Part shown: positions 1-9,102 of the stretch, piece by piece
Numbering within the stretch: position 1 is the stretch's first letter
Layout: each line of letters opens with the position of its first letter
Source: JAWKUK01 sp041398605
Lineage (GTDB): Bacteria > Planctomycetota > UBA1135 > GCA-002686595
NCBI GenBank assembly: GCA_041398605.1
Contig: JAWKUK010000019.1
Coordinates: 62,001 to 126,000, forward strand
Direction: 5' to 3'
DNA: 64,000 nucleotides
Translations under genes and position numbers: made by a program
Notes under the pieces: model-generated
Told to the model about the DNA's origin: nothing
Database searches by the model: none
Seen by the model: only the letters and a program-made list of their open reading frames with translations

Positions 1-25
1 GAGGATAGTGACGTCGGAGCAGGTG

Positions 26-1216
26 TCAAGGCGCCGGCTTCGAATTCCCCGAATCCCTTCCGAGCGCCGCCAACTGCCCGCGGTGGAACGTCACGGCTGC
101 CCGGACCTGGTCGAGGGAATCGCCGCCGTACTTCTCCAGGAACGCCTCCGCCAGCACGAGCGCCACGACCGCCTCCCCTACGACCGAAGCGGCGGGCACG
201 GACGTGACGTCGGAGCGCTGGTACGTCGCCCGCACCGCCTCCCCGGTGTGCAGATCGACCGATGGGAGGCCGCGGCGGATCGAGGGAATGGGCTTCATCG
301 CGGCTCGAACGACGAGGGGCTCCCCCGTCGTCATCCCCCCCTCGAGCCCGCCAGCATGGTTCGAGGCGCGGGCGAAGGCGCTCGCTGCGCCCGGCGCCCC
401 GGGCACGATCGGGTCATGCACGGCGCTGCCGCGCAGCGCGGCGCCCCGGAAGCCGAGCCCGAACTCCACCCCCTTGATGGCGGGGATCGAGAAGAGCGCC
501 CCGCCGAGGCGACCGGTGAGCCGCTCCGGGCCGCTGGCCGAGCTCCCGAGGCCAGGGGGCAGCCCGAACGCGAGCACCTCGAACACTCCGCCCAGGCTGT
601 CTTGGTCGGCCTTGGCGCCATCGACCAGCGCGCGCAGGGCCTCGTCCTGCATCGGATCGAGGGTGAAGAACTCAGACGCGTCGCGCGCCGCGCAGCGCTC
701 CTCGGCGGGCGCGCCGAGCGCGCGCGCTGCCGCCGCGGGCCCGACCACGAGCCCACCCAGCGCCGTGACGTGGGCGAACACCTCGACGCCAAACGCCTCG
801 AGCACCTGCCGCGCGACCGCCCCGACCGCGACGCGCGCGGCGGTCTCGCGCGCGCTCGCGCGCTCGAGCACCGCCCGAGGATCACGGTGGCCCCACTTCT
901 GGCAGCCCGCGAGGTCCGCGTGCCCGGGGCGCGGATTGGTCGGGATAGGGAGGCGCTCGATGACCGCGTCCTGATTGACGATCGACAGCGCGATCGGCGA
1001 GCCGAGGGTGACCCCGCCCCGGGTCCCCGCCAGCAGCTCGACCCGATCGCGCTCGATCCGCATCCGCCCGCCGCGCCCGTAGCCGCCTTGCCGTCGCGCG
1101 AGCTCTCGATCGATGCGCTCGATCGACAGCGGCAGTCCAGCGGGGATGCCCTCGACGATCGCCACCAGCGCGGGTCCGTGGGACTCCCCGGCCGTGCGCC
1201 AGGACAGGCGCGTCAA
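26..1216 (-). CDS. aroC: chorismate synthase
   Basis: Catalyses the last shikimate step, 5-enolpyruvylshikimate-3-phosphate to chorismate, with reduced FMN, in the cytoplasm. The 396-residue product carries the family signatures in order: GESHG at 10-14, GHAD at 98-101, ERASARETAARVAVGA at 118-133 and SNHAGGLEGGMTTGEP at 285-300. The length is normal for the bacterial family. The chosen start is a TTG that overlaps the TGA stop of the upstream receiver gene (TTGA). The reading frame stays open much further upstream, but that stretch is only a shadow of the receiver gene; family similarity begins at TRLSWRTAGESHG. The 4-nt overlap implies translational coupling. The chorismate-using pabB lies about 32 kb away and is not in an operon with this gene. 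Identification is firm; the TTG start is an inference from the overlap and the domain boundary. Confidence 0.96.
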   Translation of the reverse strand: MTRLSWRTAGESHGPALVAIVEGIPAGLPLSIERIDRELARRQGGYGRGGRMRIERDRVELLAGTRGGVTLGSPIALSIVNQDAVIERLPIPTNPRPGHADLAGCQKWGHRDPRAVLERASARETAARVAVGAVARQVLEAFGVEVFAHVTALGGLVVGPAAAARALGAPAEERCAARDASEFFTLDPMQDEALRALVDGAKADQDSLGGVFEVLAFGLPPGLGSSASGPERLTGRLGGALFSIPAIKGVEFGLGFRGAALRGSAVHDPIVPGAPGAASAFARASNHAGGLEGGMTTGEPLVVRAAMKPIPSIRRGLPSVDLHTGEAVRATYQRSDVTSVPAASVVGEAVVALVLAEAFLEKYGGDSLDQVRAAVTFHRGQLAALGRDSGNSKPAP

Positions 1217-1770
1217 GACCCGCCGCCGATCTCGATCCAGCCGTCGTCGAGGTCCTCCGAGGCCACGACCGCGTCCGCGTCCGCGGACCAGCCCGGCGCT
1301 GGCCCCCTGAGCGCCGAGCTCGGCAACTGGGCGGCGACGACGAGCGCCTCGGCCACCCGCTCCTGCAGCGCGCGCGGGTCGAACGGCTTGTCGAGGAACC
1401 CGACGACGGTCGGCAGCGCCCCGAGCTGCGAGCGCTTGTCGGCGTCGAGGTAGCCGGAGACGACCAGGGTAGGCGGGAGCGCGCCGATCGAGGCGAGGCG
1501 GGGCAGCTCGACGAGCGCCGATTCCGCGCCGAGGTCGACGTCGGACAGCATGAGGTCCGGTCGGCGCTCCCCGAGCCGCAGCCGCGCCTCCGCGAACGAC
1601 GTCGCCGTGCGGACGACGTAGCCCGCGCGCACGAGCACCCACGCGATCAGGTCGCCGATCGCGCGGTCGTTGTCGACCAGCAACAGATCGACCGGGCGAC
1701 CTGGCGCTGGCTCGTGTGCGCGCTCAGGGTTCGCTCCTGAGCTGCCACGGGGTTCATCGGACGCGTGCAT
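1213..1770 (-). CDS. single-domain response regulator (receiver protein)
   Basis: A 185-residue protein made of one CheY-like receiver domain (about residues 28-147) with a disordered N-terminal tail and a short acidic C-terminal tail. Visible receiver residues are D33/N34/D35 in the acidic pocket, D77 as the likely phosphoacceptor (LSDVDLG), S105 as the switch residue and K128 (FLDKPF). The pocket reads DND rather than the usual DD pair. No DNA-binding or enzymatic output domain follows, so it should act by protein contact or as a phosphate relay. No histidine kinase is adjacent. Its stop codon overlaps the start of aroC by 4 nt, an unusual pairing. The family call is secure; the pathway it serves is unknown. 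Confidence 0.85.
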   Translation of the reverse strand: MHASDEPRGSSGANPERAHEPAPGRPVDLLLVDNDRAIGDLIAWVLVRAGYVVRTATSFAEARLRLGERRPDLMLSDVDLGAESALVELPRLASIGALPPTLVVSGYLDADKRSQLGALPTVVGFLDKPFDPRALQERVAEALVVAAQLPSSALRGPAPGWSADADAVVASEDLDDGWIEIGGGS

Positions 1771-1833
1771 CCGGCTGCATCGTACCTTCGAGGAGCCCGG
1801 GCCACAGGCTCCGATCCTTGGGTCGGCGGCTGC

Positions 1834-3240
1834 TCAGAGCGCCAGCGGGCCGCGCCCATCGCCGAGCGCCGCGCTGGGGACCCCCATGCGCTCGATGAGC
1901 GCGAGGTGCAGGTCGTTCAGCGGCGTTCCGTTCTCGAAGCCAACGGAGACCCCGCGCGGCCCGAGGCCCGCCAGCCGGCCCCCCAGGAGCTGCGTCGGGA
2001 GGTCGTGGTGGTCGTGCCGATTGCCATCGGCGATGCAGGCCCCGTGGACGAGGAGGGTCCGATCCAAGAGGCGCGCCCCATGCTCCTCGATGGCCGCGAG
2101 CCCCGCGACGCAGTGCGCCACGGCGCTGACGTGCAGCGCGTCGATGCGCTGGATCTGAGCGAGCTTCTCCGGCGCCCCGCCATGGTGCGACAGGGGGTGG
2201 TGCGCCTCACTGACGTCGACCTCGGTGTAGCGCCGGCCCGACCCTTCATTGCCGAGCATCAACGTCCCGACGCGCGTCACGTCCGCCTGGAACGCGAGCA
2301 CCATGACATCGCCGAGCAGCGCGGCGTGCTCGCTGAACGTCGTCGGCGCCGCCTGCGGCCGCGCGGCGTCGGGGACCGCCTCGACGACGGCGGTCTCCGC
2401 GCGCTGCAACCGACGCTCGAGCTCGCGCACTCCGTCTTCGTAGCGGATCAGCCGTTGCCGATCCTCGGCCCCGAGCCGGCGCGCCAGGACCCGCGTATCG
2501 GTGCGCACGAAGTCCAGCACGCTCCTGCGCGCCGCGTGCCGTGCGCGACGCTCCTCCGGCGCGAGCCCGTCGTCCTCGCCGCGGAACAGGCGATCGAACG
2601 CGCGCAGCGGGTCGACGAGCTTCGACATCGGCGTGACCTCGGACGCCCACGATATGTTGTTCGAGTACGCGCATGCGTAACCCGAGTCGCACTCGCCGGA
2701 GACGCGTCCCTCTTCCGTGCCGAGCACGATCGAGCGCTCGCGCGTCGCGCCGCCGATGTGCTCCGCGACGACCTGGTCGGCGCTGACCCCGAGCCTCACG
2801 CGGCCATCGCTCTTGAGGGGCTGCACACCTGTCAGCCACACCGCCGCTGCCCGCGCGTGATCTCCAGGGCCATCGCCGTTGGCGCGCGCCTTGGCCTGGG
2901 TGAGGCCGCGCAAGTGCAGGAGCTCTGCGCGCCAGGGCTCGAGCGGCGCGAGCGAGCTCGGCAGGAGCGCGGGCAACGGGCCGGGCGCGAGGCGCCATTG
3001 ATCGACGTTGACGCCGTTCGGCGAGTAGACGTACCAGAGCCGCAGCGGCGGGGCCGCGCCGGGGGCCGCCCCTGCCGACGCCTCGAGCCAGGGCAACGCG
3101 AGGGCGACGCCGAGGCCGCGCAGGACCGCCCGCCGCGGCAGCGGCGCCGCGGAGAGCCGCGGCCCGGCGCCGAGGAGCGCGCTCACGGGCACGTCGGCGC
3201 GCGCGCGCTCACGCCCTTGGTTGCTCGTGTCCTTCGTCAT
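1834..3240 (-). CDS. DUF1552 family secreted protein
   Basis: A 468-residue member of the DUF1552 family, typical of planctomycetes and some myxobacteria and almost always found beside a DUF1592-type cytochrome protein, as here. The N-terminus shows a twin-arginine-like segment (PRRAVLRG, RR at 36-37) followed by a hydrophobic stretch ending near residue 57, so export is likely. The family text includes LWYVYSPNGVNVDQW after the signal, plus conserved glycine/histidine-rich segments such as DHARAAAVWLTG and EAHHPLSHHGG. Start: the ATG at 3240 is preferred over an in-frame upstream codon because it sits closer to the signal segment. It lies 161 bp downstream of the PSD-type gene on the same strand and probably belongs to the same transcript. 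The biochemical function of DUF1552 is unknown; I make no claim beyond a partner role with the cytochrome protein. Confidence 0.88.
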   Translation of the reverse strand: MTKDTSNQGRERARADVPVSALLGAGPRLSAAPLPRRAVLRGLGVALALPWLEASAGAAPGAAPPLRLWYVYSPNGVNVDQWRLAPGPLPALLPSSLAPLEPWRAELLHLRGLTQAKARANGDGPGDHARAAAVWLTGVQPLKSDGRVRLGVSADQVVAEHIGGATRERSIVLGTEEGRVSGECDSGYACAYSNNISWASEVTPMSKLVDPLRAFDRLFRGEDDGLAPEERRARHAARRSVLDFVRTDTRVLARRLGAEDRQRLIRYEDGVRELERRLQRAETAVVEAVPDAARPQAAPTTFSEHAALLGDVMVLAFQADVTRVGTLMLGNEGSGRRYTEVDVSEAHHPLSHHGGAPEKLAQIQRIDALHVSAVAHCVAGLAAIEEHGARLLDRTLLVHGACIADGNRHDHHDLPTQLLGGRLAGLGPRGVSVGFENGTPLNDLHLALIERMGVPSAALGDGRGPLAL

Positions 3241-3401
3241 AGCCGCATCCCAACCAGCGCCTGATCCCACGCACCTCGGCCCGGGGCCAGGTCCCAGGGC
3301 CAGGTCTTGTGGGCCCTTTCACCGGAGGCGTTCGCCTGCGCCGCCCCCTTACTGTCGTCCGTGCGGCTCCCCCACGCCAGTCCATGTCCGGCGATTCAGG
3401 C

Positions 3402-5867
3402 TCAGCGGGCGTCGATCCAGCCGAACGCGCGTGACATCAGCACCGCCTCGACGAGGCCGCGCAGGGTCAGCCCCGCGCCGGCCGACGCTGCGGCCTCGAG
3501 CGCCGCGTCCACATGGGCGCGGTCCGAGCGCGCGAGCGGCCGGCCCAGCGCGTGGACGAAGAGGCGCTCGGTGACCTGACGTGCAAAGCGATCTTCGGCG
3601 CGCAAGATCGCGACGAGCTCCGCTGCCCCTGCAAAGCGGCGCCCGTCCGGGAGCTCGCCTTGATCGTCCCCGGGCCCGACCTCGCGCCCGCGCCCGATCG
3701 CGTCGAACCCCTCGAGCCCGAAGCCGAGGGGGTCCATCCGCGAATGGCACGCAGCGCAATTCGGGTCGGTGCGGTGCAGCGCCAGGCGCTCGCGCAGCGG
3801 CAACGAGGTGTCCGCGCCCGCGCCGTTGTCGAGGCTCGAGACGCCGGGCGGCGGCGGCGGCGGCGGGCTCCCGAGCAACACATCGAGCACCCACTTGCCG
3901 CGCTTGACCGGCGAGGTCCGGGTCGGCTCGCTCGTCACGGTCAAGACGCTCGCGTGACCCAAGAGGCCACGCCGACCGACGGCGCCGACGTCGACCTCCT
4001 GCCACCGCCCGAGCGCTGGATCAAACGGCACGCCGTAGTGCGCAGCGAGGCGCGCGTCGACGATCGAGCGCGTGCCATCGAGCAGGTCACTCAGCGGTCG
4101 AGCCTGCCGGAGGTGCTCGACGAGCACGCGGCGGGTCTCGCCCAGCATCGCGCGTCGCAGCTCCCGGTCGAAGTCCGGGAACCGCGCTTCATCGACTGTC
4201 CAATTGGCGAGCGGCCCGAGGTGCAGCCAAGGCAAGCCGAACGTGTCGACATACGCCAGCGCCCGTTCGTCCGCGAGCATGCGCGCGATCTGCCCCTGGA
4301 GCACATCGGGGTCACTCAAGTGCCCCGCGTCCGCGAGGGCGTCGAGCTCGCGGTCGGGCACGCTGGCCCACAGCGTGAACGCCAGGCGCGCAGCGAGCTC
4401 GAAGTCGCTCAAGCGGCGCGGCGCCGCCAAAGGAGCTCCCTTGACTGGCTTGACTGGATTGAAGGGCTCGGCGGGCTGGGCGGCATCAGCGGCATCAGCG
4501 GTCCCCTGGGCGCTCGAGCGGTCCGACGGCTCGTCTCCGTGCAGGTCCTCGAAGAAGAAGATGAACCGCGGCGACGCAAGCAAGGCGACGAGCGCGACGC
4601 GCAGGCGCTCCGCGAACGGGGTCTGATCGTCCGTGAGGCGCTCCAAGCGGCCGAGCTCGCGCGGCTCCGGCGGACGTCGCCACACGCGCCGGGCCATCGC
4701 GCCGAGGGCGGCGCGCAGCTTGCCGCGGCCGCGCTCGCCTTGAGCCGCTGCGCAGAGCTCGAGATAGAACGGCGTCTCGGGCGTCGCGTCGAGTGGGCCG
4801 ACGACCTCGATCCACTGCACCCCGAGGTTGCGATCACGCCGCGCGGGGTCCGGCTCGTTTGGATCCCAGAAGTCGTTGACGAAGCGGACGCCAGCGCGCG
4901 CGCGGCCCGTCGTCACGTCGAGGTCCGCGAGGTCGAGCTCGGCCTCCACAAGGCGCGGCGCGTCCTCGCCCTCTGGCACGTCCATCGCGGCGCTCTCCTG
5001 GTCGCCGACGAGGAGCGTCAGCCGGACGGGCTCGTCGCCCGCTTGCTGCCCAAAGACGCGCGCACGGACGCGGTAGCGGCCAGGTCGCGGCAGCGGCACC
5101 TCCGCGCCGGCGACGCCGCTCACGTACAAGCTCCATAGGTCGCCCGCGGCGACCCCTGCGCCGTGCATCTGCTCGGGCCCGATCCGACGCACCAACGCCG
5201 CCCCGTCCCGCTGACCTGGCGCGTCGACGAGGATGGCGCGCGACGCGACCGCTTCCGCGGCTTCGAGGAAGAGCTCGACCTCCGCGTCCGAGAGGCTCTG
5301 CGCTTCGCCGACGCCTTCGAAGCCGTAGCCGATCGGGTCGCTCGGGAACAGGCGTTGCGCCGCGTAGTCGACGCCGAAGAGGTCGCGCACAGCGTTGGCG
5401 TAGGCGCGCCGCGTGAGCCGCCGGAGCGCCGGTCGCCCCGGCGCTGCGACGTCGAGCGTCGCGCCATCTGGCCGCGGGGACGCAGGGTCCAGCTCAGCGG
5501 CCGACACACCCGCGTCCGCGCCAACGAGCGGCGTCAACCACGCTAGGAACGCGTCCCGCTCTGCGTCGGTCGGCGCCGGCTCGCCGCGCGGCGGCATCTC
5601 CCGCGCGAGGACACGCTCGCGGAGCCAGTCCCAGTCGGCGCGCGCGCCGCGGACCTCGTCGTCGCGCTGCACGACGCCGAGATCGAGCCCGCCCTGGAGG
5701 TTCGCGCCGGTGTGACACGCCGCGCAATAGCGGGCGAGGAAGGGCGCCGCCTCGGCCGCGAACCGATCCTCACTCGCCGCCGCGCCACTCGGACGTGGAG
5801 CGAAGACGCTGAGCGCGCACGCGCCCGCGACGCTGATCCACCCGATGGCGCAGGCGAAGACCGTCAT
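3402..5867 (-). CDS. PSD-type cytochrome protein (DUF1587/1595/1592/1588/1585)
   Basis: An 821-residue exported protein with the multi-DUF architecture that accompanies DUF1552. After an N-terminal hydrophobic segment comes a heme-c motif, CAACH at 48-52, in a planctomycete cytochrome-like domain. Next is a DUF1587-like block (RRLTRRAYANAVRDLFGVD), a carbohydrate-binding-like beta region, then DUF1595 and DUF1592 (DFELAARLAFTLWASVPD). DUF1588 contains a second CxxCH (NCAACHSRMDPLGFG), and DUF1585 closes the protein (ERLFVHALGRPL). A proline run (about eight residues) precedes the second heme motif. The start ATG overlaps the TGA of the upstream lipoprotein gene (ATGA), showing coupling. Heme attachment and an envelope location follow from the CxxCH motifs and export signal; the electron-transfer partner is unknown. 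Family identification is secure, the physiological role is not. Confidence 0.88.
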   Translation of the reverse strand: MTVFACAIGWISVAGACALSVFAPRPSGAAASEDRFAAEAAPFLARYCAACHTGANLQGGLDLGVVQRDDEVRGARADWDWLRERVLAREMPPRGEPAPTDAERDAFLAWLTPLVGADAGVSAAELDPASPRPDGATLDVAAPGRPALRRLTRRAYANAVRDLFGVDYAAQRLFPSDPIGYGFEGVGEAQSLSDAEVELFLEAAEAVASRAILVDAPGQRDGAALVRRIGPEQMHGAGVAAGDLWSLYVSGVAGAEVPLPRPGRYRVRARVFGQQAGDEPVRLTLLVGDQESAAMDVPEGEDAPRLVEAELDLADLDVTTGRARAGVRFVNDFWDPNEPDPARRDRNLGVQWIEVVGPLDATPETPFYLELCAAAQGERGRGKLRAALGAMARRVWRRPPEPRELGRLERLTDDQTPFAERLRVALVALLASPRFIFFFEDLHGDEPSDRSSAQGTADAADAAQPAEPFNPVKPVKGAPLAAPRRLSDFELAARLAFTLWASVPDRELDALADAGHLSDPDVLQGQIARMLADERALAYVDTFGLPWLHLGPLANWTVDEARFPDFDRELRRAMLGETRRVLVEHLRQARPLSDLLDGTRSIVDARLAAHYGVPFDPALGRWQEVDVGAVGRRGLLGHASVLTVTSEPTRTSPVKRGKWVLDVLLGSPPPPPPPGVSSLDNGAGADTSLPLRERLALHRTDPNCAACHSRMDPLGFGLEGFDAIGRGREVGPGDDQGELPDGRRFAGAAELVAILRAEDRFARQVTERLFVHALGRPLARSDRAHVDAALEAAASAGAGLTLRGLVEAVLMSRAFGWIDAR

Positions 5868-6382
5868 TGCCGCGTGGGCGGGACCTTCCCCTTCTCCGAG
5901 ACGACGCTCCAAAGCGCGAAGTTGCGGTCTCCGGCGCCCTCGGGCGGCGCGGCCCCCGTGATCACTTTGATGTGGCTCAGGAGGCCGGCGAGCGATGAGA
6001 CCCCGGGCGCGGGCCGCACCTGATAGGTCACGCCCTCTGCCCCCATGCCCGGCGCCACCGGCAGGTACTTGGCGACCGCATCTGCGGTGAGCCCGGTGAC
6101 GTCGTCGATCGTCCACCGCCGCGCCTGCTCGATCGTCAGCTTGTCACTTCCATCCTTGTAACGCTCGAGCCAGTAGAAGCCGACGAGCTTCGCCGTCCCG
6201 TTGGCTTCCGGCCGATAGATCAAGAACCCGCCAGTGTCGACCGGCCCCGCAGGGTGAAAGGCCACGAGCTGCGCCATGGGCCCCTGCGGCGCGTCCGGCT
6301 CGATGAGCAGGGGGTCCTCCCCGATGGCCTGACAGGCGGCGAGCGAGAGGGCGAGGAGCGCAGGCACACAAGAGAAGCGCAT
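5864..6382 (-). CDS. putative lipoprotein of unknown function
   Basis: I do not recognise the family. The 172-residue product begins MRFSCVPALLALSLAACQ, a short signal peptide with a lipobox ending at Cys17, so a membrane-anchored lipoprotein is likely. The mature part is soluble, has no further hydrophobic segment, and contains FLIYRPEANGTAKLVGFYWLER and a C-terminal GDRNFALWSVVSEKGKV, giving a mixed alpha/beta appearance. An in-frame start further upstream exists but would bury the lipobox, so the ATG at 6382 was chosen. Its stop overlaps the start of the PSD-type cytochrome gene by 4 nt, which makes it the first gene of that operon. By position it may be an accessory of the cytochrome/DUF1552 system; this is inference only. 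Confidence 0.7.
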   Translation of the reverse strand: MRFSCVPALLALSLAACQAIGEDPLLIEPDAPQGPMAQLVAFHPAGPVDTGGFLIYRPEANGTAKLVGFYWLERYKDGSDKLTIEQARRWTIDDVTGLTADAVAKYLPVAPGMGAEGVTYQVRPAPGVSSLAGLLSHIKVITGAAPPEGAGDRNFALWSVVSEKGKVPPTRQ

Positions 6383-6495
6383 GGAGGTCGACGGGTCGAG
6401 GGGGGATTCGAGCACAGGCAGAGTCGCTGCGCCCCATTGAAACCGAGCGCGAGCGCTGGGCCCTGCGACGTCGGACAAAATCGCAGGAGATTCGC

Positions 6496-9060
6496 TCACT
6501 CGCCGCACAACGCCGCGACGGCAGCGCACTCGCCGAGCGCGAGGACCTCGCGCCGCGCCGCCAGATCCCACTGCGCGACGAGGCGCCAGAGCGCGCGCAG
6601 GTGAAGGAGGTCCGCGGCCTCGAGCGTGTGCCCGGCGCGCAGCCAGAGCTCTGCCGCCTGGATCGAGAGCGCCGGATAGGCGGCGCGCAGGTCGAGGCCC
6701 ACGGGCGGCTGGTTGGGCGCCGCGGTCGACGCGCGCGGCGACCCCGCGGGCGCCCCTCGCTCTGAGCCGGCGCGCGCCCCCTGCGCGACCGCCGCGAGGC
6801 CACGCGGCAAGATCGCGAGCGACGACTCACCCGCGGCTTCAAACAGCCGCGCCGACTCGAGGGCGATCGTGGCTGCGCGCGCGTCTTGCGCCGCGCGCCA
6901 CGCCACCGCGGCCTCCGTCAACAGGGCGAGGCCCGCGACATGCGGCGCGCCGATCGCGTGCGCTGCGGCGACGAGCTCCTCGTCGACCGCGGTCGCGACG
7001 CCCAGCCGATAGTCCGCGGCGCGCGCGAGCCACTCGACGCGTCCGCGTGCAAAGGGCTGCCGTTGGCCGTCGAGCACGGCCCGCGCTTCGTCCGCGAGCG
7101 CCCGGGCACGCGCGCAGCTCCCGCCCTCGAGCGCAGCGGCGCCCGCGTCCAAGAGGGCGTGCGCGCGCCGCGGCCCCCTGTGCGCGGCCGCAGCGGCCTC
7201 GTGGTGGCGTAGCGCGCCCGCGAAGTCACCGCGATGGAACGCGAACCAGCCCTCCCACGTGTCGAGCTCGGGCACGACGTGCGGCTGCTTCGAGGCCCAC
7301 ACGCGCGCAGCGGCGAGGGCCGTCGCGAGAGCCTCGTCCTCTCCGCGTCGGCGCGCGATGAAGACATCCACCGCGTGCCAGCTACGCCCGAGCGCAAACG
7401 AGCGCGGCTCCCCCGCAGCGCGCAAGCGCTCCGTCGCCCGCACGGTCGCGCCATCGAGCGCCGCGAGCGCAGCGGTCGCGATCGCAGCAACGGTCGCGCC
7501 GTGCGCGCCCGAGAGGTCGCTCCGCTCGAGCTCGTGCAACAACAGCGCGAGGGCGTTGCGGTCCGCGGCGACGAGCGCCGCGAGCAGCCACGACTCGAGC
7601 AGCTCCGCGAGCAGGTCGTTCCGCGCGAGCTGCGTCGCGACCGAGACCAGCGTCGGGAGCTCGCCGAGCGCCTCGCGGAACTCGCCGCGCTCCACGCGGG
7701 CGCGCGTCTCCGCCAACGTGCGCTCGGTGAGGCCCGAGATGCCCTTCGCGAGCCACGTGTCCGTCAGGCTCTGTTGCGCGACGAACGTGCGCTGACCACG
7801 CCATTGCTCGAGGCGCTCGAGGTCGAGCTCCTCCAGCACGAGCCGCCCGCCGCGCACGCGCCCGATCCCCCGCGCCAACCACCGCGCGAGCTCGGGCACG
7901 AGCGTTGCACGCTGACCGCCGCACACTTCGCCGAGCAGGCGCGCCGCCGTCGAGCGGTGCGAGACGATGCGCTCCTCCGCCTGGAAGAACCCCTGCAGCG
8001 CGGCCAGATCGAGCGCGTCGCGCGACGACCCCACGAGGGACATCGCGGTCGCGGCGAGCGCCCGCGCCGGCGCCTCGTCGGCCGCGCCGATGGCCCTCAG
8101 GAGGTCCTCGGCGCTCTCCACACCGTGCCCCTCCCGACTCAGCACCGGCGCGAACGCTTCCGCGATCGATGGCGGCGCCGAGGCGGCCAAGCGCGCGCGC
8201 AGTTCGCCGTGACCGAGCCCTTCGCCGGCCACGAGCGCCCCCAGGTCATCCGGCCGCGGCAGCTCGCCGGTGAGCGCCTCGAAGACCATCACCGCGAAGG
8301 CAAAGAGGTCCGTCGCGGGCGACGGGGGCGCGCCTTCGAAGAGCGCGGGCGCCATGTAGCGCGGCGTGCCTGCCAATGGAGGGCCGCCCCGAGCGTCGAG
8401 CGCCACGCCGCTCGCGATCCCGAGGTCGAGGAGCGTCGGGGCGCCGTGGGCGTCGACGAGGACGTTCGCGGGCTTCAAGTCACGGTGCACGATGCCCGCG
8501 GCATGCACGCGGCTCAGCGTCTCGAGCAGCGCGACGACCGTCGGCGCGAGCGCTCCCCAACGCGCGCCCGGGAGGGCCGCCGTGCGAGCGCCAAAGCGCT
8601 CGCCTACGATCCACTGCATCGCGACGATGCCGTTGCCGGTCCCCTCTTCAGCGCCTGTATCGAGGAGCGGCACGACCCCCGGGATACGCAAGAGGCGGAG
8701 CGCGGCGACCTCACGCCGGAGGGCGCCGACCGCGTCGGGGCCGAGGCCCGGCAGGACCTTCACCGCGGCCACGGATCGGGTCACGCGATCGCGCGCGCGC
8801 CACACCGTGCCTTGTCCGCCGGAGCCGATGGGCGCTTCGAGCGCGAACCGTCCGAGGACCACTCGCACAGGACCTGCCGCCGGCAATGACGGCGCGGCGC
8901 CGATGCCGGCGCCGCGCTCAGGACCCTCCGTTCGGGTCCGCGTGAGGTCCTGCGCCAGGTCCCGCGTGAGGTCCAGAGCCGGCTCGGGACCCGAGGGCGG
9001 AACGCCGCCGGGTCCGTCATCGTTGCGTGGCTCAGGCCTTGAAGCGTCTGACGAGGTCAT
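6496..9060 (-). CDS. Ser/Thr protein kinase with helical-repeat C-terminus
   Basis: An 854-residue protein. A disordered, DLTRDLAQDLTR-containing N-terminal tail precedes an intact Hanks-type kinase domain (about 70-330). It has a glycine loop GSGGQGTVW (79-87), lysine K101 (AVKVL), pairing E118, HRDLKPAN (192-199), DLG (212-214) in place of DFG, and YMAPAL in place of APE. The kinase is therefore of the RD type and should be active. Residues 400-850 are alanine-rich helical repeats resembling TPR/MalT-like repeats, with no membrane segment, so a cytoplasmic kinase with a protein-interaction scaffold is likely. It is read divergently from nothing nearby and stands alone between the lipoprotein operon and a secreted-protein gene. 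Substrate unknown. Kinase call firm; repeat type uncertain. Confidence 0.9.
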   Translation of the reverse strand: MTSSDASRPEPRNDDGPGGVPPSGPEPALDLTRDLAQDLTRTRTEGPERGAGIGAAPSLPAAGPVRVVLGRFALEAPIGSGGQGTVWRARDRVTRSVAAVKVLPGLGPDAVGALRREVAALRLLRIPGVVPLLDTGAEEGTGNGIVAMQWIVGERFGARTAALPGARWGALAPTVVALLETLSRVHAAGIVHRDLKPANVLVDAHGAPTLLDLGIASGVALDARGGPPLAGTPRYMAPALFEGAPPSPATDLFAFAVMVFEALTGELPRPDDLGALVAGEGLGHGELRARLAASAPPSIAEAFAPVLSREGHGVESAEDLLRAIGAADEAPARALAATAMSLVGSSRDALDLAALQGFFQAEERIVSHRSTAARLLGEVCGGQRATLVPELARWLARGIGRVRGGRLVLEELDLERLEQWRGQRTFVAQQSLTDTWLAKGISGLTERTLAETRARVERGEFREALGELPTLVSVATQLARNDLLAELLESWLLAALVAADRNALALLLHELERSDLSGAHGATVAAIATAALAALDGATVRATERLRAAGEPRSFALGRSWHAVDVFIARRRGEDEALATALAAARVWASKQPHVVPELDTWEGWFAFHRGDFAGALRHHEAAAAAHRGPRRAHALLDAGAAALEGGSCARARALADEARAVLDGQRQPFARGRVEWLARAADYRLGVATAVDEELVAAAHAIGAPHVAGLALLTEAAVAWRAAQDARAATIALESARLFEAAGESSLAILPRGLAAVAQGARAGSERGAPAGSPRASTAAPNQPPVGLDLRAAYPALSIQAAELWLRAGHTLEAADLLHLRALWRLVAQWDLAARREVLALGECAAVAALCGE

Positions 9061-9102
9061 GCTGGGCTGCCCGCGGCGCGAGTTGCGCTCGCGGAGCCCA
9101 GA

